NCBI RefSeq assembly: GCF_014489635.1
Contig: NZ_CP060828.1
Span: forward strand, 2,046,001-2,110,000
Reading direction: 5' to 3'
Length of the DNA: 64,000 nt
DNA from: Streptomyces roseirectus
GTDB lineage: Bacteria > Actinomycetota > Actinomycetes > Streptomycetales > Streptomycetaceae
This document shows positions 17,243-24,551 of the stretch, one piece after another. Within the stretch, counting starts at the first letter, position 1. Each line of letters begins with the position of its first letter. The notes beneath the pieces are model-generated. The model had not been told where the DNA came from. It saw only the letters and a list, made by a program, of their open reading frames with translations, and searched no databases. The translations under genes and the position numbers were made by a program.

Positions 17243-18582
17243 CCCACCTGCTCCTTACCGCGCTTGAGCTGTTCGTTGACGACGTCGTTCAGCCGTCCGG
17301 CGAGCGCGTCGACGGAGATCCGGCCGTTCATCGCCGCGGGGGCGACCTGATTGAAGAGCGCGTCGAGGGCGTCGGCGCGGGTGTAGGGCGTGAAGGAGAC
17401 GACGGAGAACCGCTTGAGTTCGTCCTCCTGCACCCGCAGCGTCCGCTGCTGGTACGTCTCTTGACGAGGCATCAGGGAGCGCAGGGACTTGAGGGTCGGG
17501 ATGCCCCAGCCGCCGGCGGCGCGTTCCCTGGCTGGTTCCTCGCCGAAGAACCACTCGAAGACCCGCCAGGCGGCGTCCTTGTTCCTCGCCTTCTTCGGCA
17601 TCCACAGTCCGGTGCCGCCCTGGCAGGCGCTGATGCGGGGGCCGCCGGCGAAGACGGGGGCGGGCGCGAGGCGGGAGACCTCGGCGAGCTTCGGGTCGGT
17701 GGCGATCATGCCGCCGAGCCAGTAGCCGCTGTTGGTCATCGCCATGCGTCCGGCCTGGTAGGTGGGGCCGTCCCAGCCGTTGGGGTCGGGCTGGATCAGG
17801 CTCGGGCCGACCTTGGTGCGGCAGTAGTCGATGTACCAGGCGAGCGCCTTGCGGGCCTCGGGGGTGGTGAAGTCGGCGCGGCTGAAGTCGTCGCTGAAGA
17901 GGCTGCCGCCCGCCGACGCCGTCATCGTCGCGAGGAGGGTGGAGCGGGTGAGGCCCGCGTAGCTGCCGCCGAAGACGATGGTCTGGCCCTGTCTGCGCCG
18001 GACCAGCCGGCGGGCGTTCTCGGCCCACTCCTCGTAGGTGACGGGCTCGGTCTCGGGCGGGTAGGAGAGGCCGGCCTCGTCGAAGACGGCGGTGTTGTAC
18101 CAGTACATGGAGTCCTGGGAGAAGTCCTTCGCCATGCCGTAGCGCGGGCCCTTGCCCTGGGTGCGGCCGTCGAAGCGCCACAGGTCGTTCACCGGGTCGA
18201 GGTCGTCGGCCCGCAGGACCGTCGAGCGGGCGAAGTAGGGGTCGAGGACTTCGGCGACATCGCGGGCGGCGAAGTACGCGGCGTCCACCGCGCCCACCCC
18301 GCGCACCAGATCGGGCGGGTTTCCGCTGGTCAGCATGGCGATCAGCTTCGTGATGTCCCACTTGACCAGCTCGACGCCGATGCCGAGTTTCCGCTTGGCC
18401 TGCCTGACCTGGTCGGGGGTGATGTCGCCGGGCGAGACCATCATGGTGACGGTCTCGCCCCCGCCGCCGACCGAGCCGGACACCTGGAGGGCGCAGCCGC
18501 TGAGCGCCGCCGCGCCCGCCCCGCCGGCCGACAGCGCGAGGAACCTGCGGCGGCTGGGAGGGGCGGCGGCATGGGAGCGCAT
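17239..18582 (-). CDS. Sugar ABC transporter substrate-binding lipoprotein, Tat-type signal
   Basis: A 447-residue extracellular binding protein and first gene of the six-gene operon. The N-terminus combines a twin-arginine motif (SRRRFLALS) with a lipobox (LSGC), so it is probably exported folded by Tat and lipid-anchored. The body is a cluster-B/MalE-like fold: early SGNPPDLV, later AMTNSGYWLGG and a C-terminal region typical of family 1 solute-binding proteins. ATG 18582 is preceded by AGGAAGG; an upstream in-frame extension would cross a 12-bp tandem repeat and is rejected. The perfect palindrome at 18675-18690 lies 93 bases upstream. The ligand is likely an oligouronide or pectic oligosaccharide by context. 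Confidence 0.88.
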   Translation of the reverse strand: MRSHAAAPPSRRRFLALSAGGAGAAALSGCALQVSGSVGGGGETVTMMVSPGDITPDQVRQAKRKLGIGVELVKWDITKLIAMLTSGNPPDLVRGVGAVDAAYFAARDVAEVLDPYFARSTVLRADDLDPVNDLWRFDGRTQGKGPRYGMAKDFSQDSMYWYNTAVFDEAGLSYPPETEPVTYEEWAENARRLVRRRQGQTIVFGGSYAGLTRSTLLATMTASAGGSLFSDDFSRADFTTPEARKALAWYIDYCRTKVGPSLIQPDPNGWDGPTYQAGRMAMTNSGYWLGGMIATDPKLAEVSRLAPAPVFAGGPRISACQGGTGLWMPKKARNKDAAWRVFEWFFGEEPARERAAGGWGIPTLKSLRSLMPRQETYQQRTLRVQEDELKRFSVVSFTPYTRADALDALFNQVAPAAMNGRISVDALAGRLNDVVNEQLKRGKEQVG

Positions 18583-18605
18583 GGGGTATCGCCTTCCTGA
18601 GACGT

Positions 18606-18645
18606 ACGGAGAGACAGACGGAGAGACAGACGGAGAGACAGACGG
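18606..18645. repeat. 12-bp tandem repeat, 3.3 copies
   Basis: The unit acggagagacag occurs at 18606, 18618 and 18630, followed by four further bases. It lies between the operator at 18675 and the binding-protein start, i.e. in the 5' leader of the operon mRNA. Copy number may vary between strains. Confidence 0.9.
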
Positions 18646-18674
18646 GCATGACAGCGGCTCACCCGGATCATGCA

Positions 18675-18690
18675 TAGCAACCGGTTGCTA
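18675..18690. promoter_or_regulatory. Perfect 16-bp LacI operator TAGCAACCGGTTGCTA
   Basis: The best copy of the AACCGGTT operator family in the window. It lies upstream of the binding-protein/permease/GH28/lyase operon and is the likely target of the LacI regulator at 20035. Confidence 0.85.
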
Positions 18691-18913
18691 CGACCGAGTG
18701 GGCTGAGCTTCTGCCGCGACACGGGGCGCGTCAAGAGTCTGCGCACGTTTTCGAAAACTCCGGACGCACCGGAACCCGTCGCCCAACTAGCCGAAACCGC
18801 CCCTGAGATGCCAAGCTGACCTGCGCCGACACCGTACGGATCAGCCGCCCGAACGCCTCGCCACCCCCTGCCCCGCCCGCCGGATTCACACGACCCACCC
18901 ACCCACACAGGCA

Positions 18914-18925
18914 ACAACCGGTTAC
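18914..18925. promoter_or_regulatory. LacI operator-like site ACAACCGGTTAC
   Basis: Contains the palindromic octamer AACCGGTT. It lies 82 bases before the hydroxyacid dehydrogenase start. Confidence 0.65.
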
Positions 18926-18972
18926 CGATTGACCCTGACTCAACGGCAGATCTACGGTAGAAGACGCTTTCA

Positions 18973-18985
18973 GTAACCGTTTCCC
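18973..18985. promoter_or_regulatory. LacI operator-like site GTAACCGTTTCCC
   Basis: A hybrid between the AACCGGTT sites and the GGGAAACCGTTTCCC palindrome at 6673. It lies 22 bases before the dehydrogenase start, a position suited to repression. Confidence 0.55.
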
Positions 18986-19006
18986 GTACGCATCCTCAGG
19001 AGAGTC

Positions 19007-20020
19007 ATGCCCAGCGCCCAGTTGCCGAGGGCCGTGTTCGCCATGGATCCGGTGCACCTCCCCCTGCTGTTCCCCGAGCCGCTGCTCGCGCGGCTGCGCC
19101 GGACGGCCGACATCGACCCCGCGCTCGTCGTGCGGGACCTCGCCGACCCGGCGGCGGCGTCCGCGCTGGCCGGGGCGGAGATCCTGGTCACCGGCTGGGG
19201 CTGCCCCCGCCTCGACGAGCGGGCGCTCGCCGCCGCCCCGAAGCTCCGCGCCGTCCTGCACGCGGCGGGGTCGGTGCGCTCCCTCGTCGGGGACGCCCTG
19301 TGGGAGCGGGGGGTGCGCGTGTCCAGCGCGGTCACCGCGAACGCCGTGCCGGTCGCCGAGTACACGCTCGCGATGATCCTGCTCGCCGGGAAGAACTTCT
19401 TCGCCCTGCGCGAGAGTTACCGCCGCACGCACACGCAGCCGACGTCCGCCGAGACCGCGCCGATCGGGAACCTGGGCCGCCGGGTCGGGGTGATCGGCGC
19501 CTCCCGGGTGGGGCGCAGGCTGCTGGAGCTGCTGCGGCCGTTCGACTTCGAGGTGCTGCTGCACGATCCGTACGTCGACACCGCCGAGGCGGCGGCGCTG
19601 GGGGCCCGGCTGCTGTCCCTGGAGGAGCTGCTGACGCGCAGTGACATCGTCAGCCTGCACGCGCCCGACATCCCCGAGACGCACCACATGCTGGACCGCG
19701 CCCGGCTCTCGCTGATCCCCGACGGCGGGTTCCTGATCAACACCTCGCGGGGCGCGCTGGTCGATCACGCCGCGCTCACCGACGAGTTGGTGTCGGGCCG
19801 TCTCCAGGCGGTCCTGGACGTCACCGACCCGGAGCCGCTGCCGGCCGGCTCGCCGCTCTACACGCTGCCGAACGTGGTGCTCACGCCGCACATCGCGGGC
19901 TCGCTCGGCAACGAGCTGGCGCGGCTCGGCGAGATCGTCGTCGCGGAGGCCGAACGGCTCGCCGGGGAGCGGCCGTTGGAACACGAGGTGCGGCATGCGG
20001 ACCTCGCCAGGGTCGCCTGA
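19007..20020 (+). CDS. NAD(P)-dependent D-2-hydroxyacid dehydrogenase family protein
   Basis: A 337-residue cytoplasmic oxidoreductase interconverting 2-hydroxy and 2-oxo acids. The Rossmann domain contains GVIGASRVGRR (about 162-172). The catalytic set is present: Arg248 in NTSRGAL, Glu276 in TDPEP and His295 in TPHIAGS. ATG follows AGGAG by 4 bases. It is the first gene of an operon with a LacI regulator 15 bases downstream and has operators at 18914 and 18973 in its promoter. Being under sugar-type control suggests a catabolic role with an acid derived from uronate or galactarate breakdown rather than serine or lactate metabolism, but the substrate cannot be read from sequence. Confidence 0.8.
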   Translation: MPSAQLPRAVFAMDPVHLPLLFPEPLLARLRRTADIDPALVVRDLADPAAASALAGAEILVTGWGCPRLDERALAAAPKLRAVLHAAGSVRSLVGDALWERGVRVSSAVTANAVPVAEYTLAMILLAGKNFFALRESYRRTHTQPTSAETAPIGNLGRRVGVIGASRVGRRLLELLRPFDFEVLLHDPYVDTAEAAALGARLLSLEELLTRSDIVSLHAPDIPETHHMLDRARLSLIPDGGFLINTSRGALVDHAALTDELVSGRLQAVLDVTDPEPLPAGSPLYTLPNVVLTPHIAGSLGNELARLGEIVVAEAERLAGERPLEHEVRHADLARVA

Positions 20021-20034
20021 GACGAGAGGGAGCC

Positions 20035-21135
20035 GTGCCGGTGAGTGAACGCCAGGCCGGGCGCAGGGTGACCATCAAGGACGTGGCGCGCCGGGCCGGC
20101 GTCTCGGTGGCGACGGTCTCCCGGGTGCTGGGGGTCAGCAACTACCCGGTGGCCGCGGCCACTCGGGACCGGGTGATGAAGGTGGTCCGCGAGCTGGACT
20201 ACGTCACCAACGCGCACGCCAGGTCGCTGGCGGGCGGGGGCACGCCGACGGTGGCGATCCTGATGAACAACATCACGGGTGCCGCGTTCGCCCACGTCGC
20301 CAAGGGAGTCGAGGGCGCGGCGACGCTGCGCGGCTGGCTCTCGCTGGTCGGCACCACGGGCGACGACCCGGAGCGGGAGCTGGCGCTGGTCAACGCGATG
20401 CGCCAGCAGGGGGTGGCCGCGGTGGTGCTGCTCGGCGGGGCCTACGACCGCACGGAGTACCAGACGCGGATGGGCCGGTTCGCGCGGTCGCTGGACGCGG
20501 CGGGCTCGCATCTGGTGCTGGTCGGCAGGCCGCCATTGGAGGGGGACGTGCCGGCGACGACGGTGAACTACGACAACGAGGCGGGGGCCTACGCCATGGC
20601 CAGCCACGTCCTGTCGGCGGGCCACCGCCGGGTCCTGGTACTGCCGGGCCCGGCCGGACTGACCACCGCCCAGGGCCGGTTGAAGGGCGCGCGGCGCGCT
20701 TTCGACGCGTACGGGGTGCCGTTCGACCCCGGGCTCGTGCGGCACGGCAGCTACGACTACGAGCACGGTTTCTCGGCGGTGCGCGAAGTCCTGGCGCGGG
20801 GCGCGGACTTCACGGCGGTCCTCGCGGGGACGGACGTGGTGGCGGCGGGCGCGACGCAGGCGCTCAAGGTGACGGGCCTGCGGGTGCCGGACGACGTGTC
20901 GGTCGCCGGGTACGACGACATTCCGCTCGCCTCGCATGTGACGCCGCAGCTCACGACGGTCCATGTGCCGTACGAGGAGATGGGGCGGGTCGCGCTGCGG
21001 GCGGTCGCCGACCGGCGGGCGGGGGACGTGCTCGCCGGGCCCGGCGCGGGCCGGCCGGCCGAGGCCGAGCATCTGGTCCTGGGCACCCATGTCGTCGTCC
21101 GCGACTCGGTGCGCCCGCCTCGACCGGGGCGGTAA
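20035..21135 (+). CDS. LacI-family transcriptional regulator, probable main regulator of the locus
   Basis: A 366-residue regulator with helix-turn-helix VTIKDVARRAGVSVATVSRV (about 11-30) and a periplasmic-binding-protein-like ligand domain. The start is GTG 20035 or GTG 20041; GAGGGAG upstream fits the first. It lies 15 bases after the dehydrogenase in the same operon. It is surrounded by AACCGGTT operators on both sides (18675, 18914, 21189, 21277), so it probably represses both flanking transport operons until a pectin-derived inducer binds. It is a paralogue of the regulator at 6760. The ligand is unknown. Confidence 0.88.
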   Translation: MPVSERQAGRRVTIKDVARRAGVSVATVSRVLGVSNYPVAAATRDRVMKVVRELDYVTNAHARSLAGGGTPTVAILMNNITGAAFAHVAKGVEGAATLRGWLSLVGTTGDDPERELALVNAMRQQGVAAVVLLGGAYDRTEYQTRMGRFARSLDAAGSHLVLVGRPPLEGDVPATTVNYDNEAGAYAMASHVLSAGHRRVLVLPGPAGLTTAQGRLKGARRAFDAYGVPFDPGLVRHGSYDYEHGFSAVREVLARGADFTAVLAGTDVVAAGATQALKVTGLRVPDDVSVAGYDDIPLASHVTPQLTTVHVPYEEMGRVALRAVADRRAGDVLAGPGAGRPAEAEHLVLGTHVVVRDSVRPPRPGR

Positions 21136-21188
21136 CTCCGCTGCCGGGGGCCCGAGTCGAGGGGCCTCCGAGGCTTGTCCCAGGTGCC

Positions 21189-21200
21189 GTAAGCGGTTAC
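21189..21200. promoter_or_regulatory. LacI operator-like site GTAAGCGGTTAC
   Basis: One mismatch from the palindrome GTAACCGGTTAC. It lies 55 bases upstream of the -35 of the next promoter and 88 bases from the operator at 21277. The two could be bridged by a tetramer or a looped complex. Confidence 0.6.
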
Positions 21201-21243
21201 CGAATTTCGGGTCGATTCGTCCAAGATTTTTCTCGCACGCCTC

Positions 21244-21273
21244 TTGATAATGCCGTTCTCGTCGGCCTACGGT
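21244..21273 (+). promoter_or_regulatory. Predicted sigma-HrdB-type promoter TTGATA-N18-TACGGT
   Basis: A -35 at 21244-21249 and -10 at 21268-21273 with an 18-base spacer. The operator at 21277 begins 3 bases later, covering the transcription start, which is the expected arrangement for repression of the binding-protein operon. Confidence 0.6.
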
Positions 21274-21276
21274 CGC

Positions 21277-21290
21277 AGCAACCGGTTACT
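21277..21290. promoter_or_regulatory. LacI operator AGCAACCGGTTACT at +1
   Basis: Palindromic apart from one mismatched pair, and very similar to the perfect site at 18675. It overlaps the predicted transcription start of the operon beginning at 21416. Confidence 0.75.
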
Positions 21291-21415
21291 ACCGCTTCTT
21301 CTTGAGCCCGGCCCGACGCCGCGATCCTCCCGCCGTCCGGCCGCCGCGCACGGCCAGTACCGAGCCGCCGATCTCGCCCCGCCGAGACGCCTGATTCCCG
21401 AAGGAACACGGTCAG

Positions 21416-22750
21416 ATGAATGCCCTCAGCCCCCGCAGAAGGATCGCCCGCGCCGCCGTCGCGGGAGTCGCGCTGACAGGTCTGCTCGCCGCCTGCGGCG
21501 GTTCGGGTGACGACGACGGCTCCTCGGCGTCGGGTCCGGTGACGCTCGACTACTGGGGCTGGGCCAACGGCCAGCCGGCGGTCGTCAAGGCGTTCAACGC
21601 GGCGCACCAGGACGTCCGGCTCAAGTACACGAAGGTCACCGACCAGTTGACGATGCAGAAGCAGCTGACCAACGCGGTGAAGGCGGGCAACGCGCCCTGT
21701 CTCGTGCAGAACACGGCCGAGTACGTGACGACGTGGGTGTCCCAGGGCGCGCTCGCCGACATCTCGAAGTACGTCGAGCCGAGCAGGGCGAAGTTCAACG
21801 CCGGTTCCTGGGCGAGCGCGCAGGTGCGGGGCACGTTCTATGGCGTGCCGACGAGTTCGTCCCCGAACTTCACGATCTACCGGGCCGATGTCTTCCAGAA
21901 GTACGGCGTCAAGGCGCCCACGACGTGGGAGGAGTTCGTCGCGGCCGGCAAGGAGCTCAAGAAGCACGGCGTGAAGATCACCAACTACGCCGGTGAGGAC
22001 CCCTCCACGCTGGAGGTGCTGGCGATGCAGGCGGGCGCGCACTGGTACGCGATCGACGGCGACGCCTGGAAGATCGACTTCCAGGACGCGGGCACCCTGA
22101 AGGCCGCGAAGGTCATCCAGGACGTCATCGACAACGACCTCAACTCGACGCTGTCGTTCGCCGATTACGCGGCCGTGCAGCGCAACTACGACAACGGCGG
22201 CACCGTCACCCGGCAGATCTCCACCTGGCAGATGGCGGGCATGGTGCAGAACTTCACCAAGTCGTTCGGCCAGTGGGCGCTGGCGCCGTGGCCGGCGTTC
22301 GCGGGCGAGGCCGCCAAGACGCCGGCCGGCACCAACCTGACGGGCGGCGTCAACCTCGTCACCAAGGACTGCAAGCACCAACAGCAGGCCGCCGAGGCCG
22401 CGTTGTGGATGTCGACCGACCCGGGTGCCGTGCGGACGATGGCGAGCCCCGAGACCGGCAACGGCGTGATGCCCGCCCTCGCCGACACCAGCTCCTACGT
22501 CGACGCGTCGATCTCGCGGAAGCTGCTCGGCACGCACTACGCACCGGCGAAGAAGGTCGTCTCCGACAGCCTGGACACGGTCACCACCGACTGGACGTTC
22601 GGCCCGAACTGGACGGCCATGTTCACCGAGTTGCAGGCGGGCTGGGCCAAGGTCGTCAGCAAGGAGCAGAAGGTCACCGACCTGCTCGCGCACATGCAGA
22701 AGTGGACGGTCGACGACCTCAGGTCGCGCGGCATCAGCGTGAAGGGCTGA
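21416..22750 (+). CDS. Sugar ABC transporter substrate-binding lipoprotein
   Basis: A 444-residue family 1 extracellular solute-binding protein. The signal contains a basic start (SPRRRIARAAV) and lipobox LLAAC, followed by a Gly/Ser/Asp linker. The mature part begins with VTLDYWGWANGQPAVVKAFN, a common opening in this family. It is the first gene of a four-gene operon with two permeases and a GH43. ATG is preceded by GAAGGA. The promoter and operators at 21189-21290 indicate LacI repression. The ligand is probably the oligosaccharide cut by the downstream cytoplasmic GH43. Confidence 0.88.
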   Translation: MNALSPRRRIARAAVAGVALTGLLAACGGSGDDDGSSASGPVTLDYWGWANGQPAVVKAFNAAHQDVRLKYTKVTDQLTMQKQLTNAVKAGNAPCLVQNTAEYVTTWVSQGALADISKYVEPSRAKFNAGSWASAQVRGTFYGVPTSSSPNFTIYRADVFQKYGVKAPTTWEEFVAAGKELKKHGVKITNYAGEDPSTLEVLAMQAGAHWYAIDGDAWKIDFQDAGTLKAAKVIQDVIDNDLNSTLSFADYAAVQRNYDNGGTVTRQISTWQMAGMVQNFTKSFGQWALAPWPAFAGEAAKTPAGTNLTGGVNLVTKDCKHQQQAAEAALWMSTDPGAVRTMASPETGNGVMPALADTSSYVDASISRKLLGTHYAPAKKVVSDSLDTVTTDWTFGPNWTAMFTELQAGWAKVVSKEQKVTDLLAHMQKWTVDDLRSRGISVKG

Positions 22751-22761
22751 GGGAGCCTCAG

Positions 22762-23646
22762 ATGATCCGCTCCCAGCGCTGGAAGGGTGCCGCCTTCACG
22801 GTGCCCTTCCAACTCGGCTTCGTCTTCCTGTACTTGCTGCCCATCGGCTACGCCGTGTATCAGTCGCTCTACAAGGTCCAGCAGTCCGGGCTCGGGCTCG
22901 GCGGCGGCACCGAGGAGTTCACCGGACTCGCCAACTACCGCCAGGGGCTGACCGATTCGGCGTTCATGGGCTCCGTGCTGCGCGTGGTGGTGTTCGCCTG
23001 CGTGCAGATCCCGGTGATGCTGATGGTCAGCCTCGTCCTCGCGCTCCTGCTGGACGCGGTGACCTCGCGCGCGGCGAGCCGGTTCCGGATCCTGCTGCTC
23101 GTGCCGTACATGATCCCGGGGGTCGTCGCGGCGATCGTGTGGATCAACCTCTACAGTCCGGACGTCGGCCCGCTCACCGCGATCGGCGACGCGTTCGGGT
23201 TCCACTGGAACTTCTTCGTGCCGTCGATGGTGTGGCCGTCCATCGGCAACCTGCTGACCTGGCACGGCATCGGCTACAACATGGTCATCATCTACTCCGC
23301 GCTCCAGGCGGTGCCGCGCGAGCTGTTCGAGGCGGCGCGGCTCGACGGGGCCTCGGAGATCCGGATCGCCCGCAGCATCAAAGTTCCGTACGTGCGGGGC
23401 GCGTTGGTGCTGACGGGGCTGCTGTCGATCATTCAGATGCTCCAGCTGTTCAACGAGCCCGCGCTGTTCCGCAACGTCACGCCGCAGACGGTGAACGACA
23501 GCTTCACGCCGATCATGATCATCTACAACCAGGCGTTCAACGCGGGCAACTACCACTACGCCGCGGCCCTTTCGGTGCTCCTCGCGCTGATCCTGGGCCT
23601 CGCCTCCTTCGTCTTCTACCGGCTGACATCGAGGGAGGCCGACTGA
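22762..23646 (+). CDS. Sugar ABC transporter permease (MalF-type)
   Basis: A 294-residue membrane protein with six helices and an EAA loop reading ELFEAARLDGAS. ATG 22762 follows GGGAG by 7 bases and begins 12 bases after the binding-protein stop. Its stop overlaps the next start by one base (TGATG), so translation of the two permeases is coupled. Confidence 0.88.
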   Translation: MIRSQRWKGAAFTVPFQLGFVFLYLLPIGYAVYQSLYKVQQSGLGLGGGTEEFTGLANYRQGLTDSAFMGSVLRVVVFACVQIPVMLMVSLVLALLLDAVTSRAASRFRILLLVPYMIPGVVAAIVWINLYSPDVGPLTAIGDAFGFHWNFFVPSMVWPSIGNLLTWHGIGYNMVIIYSALQAVPRELFEAARLDGASEIRIARSIKVPYVRGALVLTGLLSIIQMLQLFNEPALFRNVTPQTVNDSFTPIMIIYNQAFNAGNYHYAAALSVLLALILGLASFVFYRLTSREAD

Positions 23647-24551
23647 TGACCCTCACCCAGGACCGTGCGCCGAAGACGTCGGTGCGCAGGCTCAACCGGC
23701 CCGATCCGCGGGCACGTTCACGCGGCGGGCAGCGGTTCCTGCTCGTCGGGCTCGTCCTCGCGTCCGTCTACAGCCTGTTCCCGGTGTGGTGGCTGATCGT
23801 GGCGGCCACCAAGGACCGTACGGGGCTGTACCAGTCCAACGGGCTGTGGTTCTCCGGCTGGCACCTGTGGGACAACCTCCGCCAGGTGTTCACCTACGAG
23901 GACGGCATCTTCCTGCGCTGGACCGCCAACTCCCTTCTCTACGCGGGCGTCGGCTCCCTCGGCGGCACCCTGATCGCCCTCGCGACCGGGTACGGGCTCG
24001 CGCGCTTCGACTTCCCCGGCCGGGGGTTCGTCTTCGCGTCCGTCGTCGGCTCGTTCATGATCCCGATCGCGCTGCTGACGCTCCCGCTGTACCTGCTGTT
24101 CTCCGAGATCGGCATGGTCGACACGCCCTGGGCGATGCTGGTCCCCTGTCTGATCAACCCGTTCAGCGTGTACCTCGCCAAGGTCTACACCGAGTCCACG
24201 ATCCCCTACGAACTCCTGGAGGCCGCGCGCCTCGACGGCGCCGGTGAGCTGCGGATCTTCTTCTCCATCGTGCTGCGCATGATGACGACGGGCGGGGCGA
24301 CGGTGTTCCTCCTCGCCTTCGTCAACACGTGGAACTCCTTCTTCCTGCCGCTGACCGTGCTGCGCGGCGAGAACAACTGGACGCTCAACATCGGGCTCTA
24401 CAACTGGTCCGGCAAACGCCTGGAGTCGGGCGTCGACCTCACCGGGCTCGTGCTGACCGGGGCGCTGCTGTCCATCGTGCCGATGGCCGTCATGATGGTC
24501 GCGATGCGCCGGTACTGGAAGTCGGGTGTGACGCTGGGGGCGCTCAAGTGA
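23646..24551 (+). CDS. Sugar ABC transporter permease (MalG-type)
   Basis: A 301-residue partner permease with a cytoplasmic Arg-rich N-terminus, six helices and EAA loop ELLEAARLDGAG. It starts on the A of the preceding TGA and ends on the A shared with the next ATG, so it is coupled on both sides. No ATPase gene is found in the operon. Confidence 0.88.
   Translation: MTLTQDRAPKTSVRRLNRPDPRARSRGGQRFLLVGLVLASVYSLFPVWWLIVAATKDRTGLYQSNGLWFSGWHLWDNLRQVFTYEDGIFLRWTANSLLYAGVGSLGGTLIALATGYGLARFDFPGRGFVFASVVGSFMIPIALLTLPLYLLFSEIGMVDTPWAMLVPCLINPFSVYLAKVYTESTIPYELLEAARLDGAGELRIFFSIVLRMMTTGGATVFLLAFVNTWNSFFLPLTVLRGENNWTLNIGLYNWSGKRLESGVDLTGLVLTGALLSIVPMAVMMVAMRRYWKSGVTLGALK

Larger units (their letters stand above)
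18583..19006. other. Divergent regulatory region between two sugar operons
   Basis: A 424-base region with no gene. It holds the 12-bp repeat, the perfect operator at 18675, and two further operator-like sites (18914, 18973) nearer the dehydrogenase. It therefore probably contains back-to-back promoters for the minus-strand transporter/lyase operon and the plus-strand dehydrogenase/LacI operon. Confidence 0.75.

Noticed and set aside
18606..18645. CRISPR array
   Set aside because: Units are 12 bases with no spacers and there are no cas genes.
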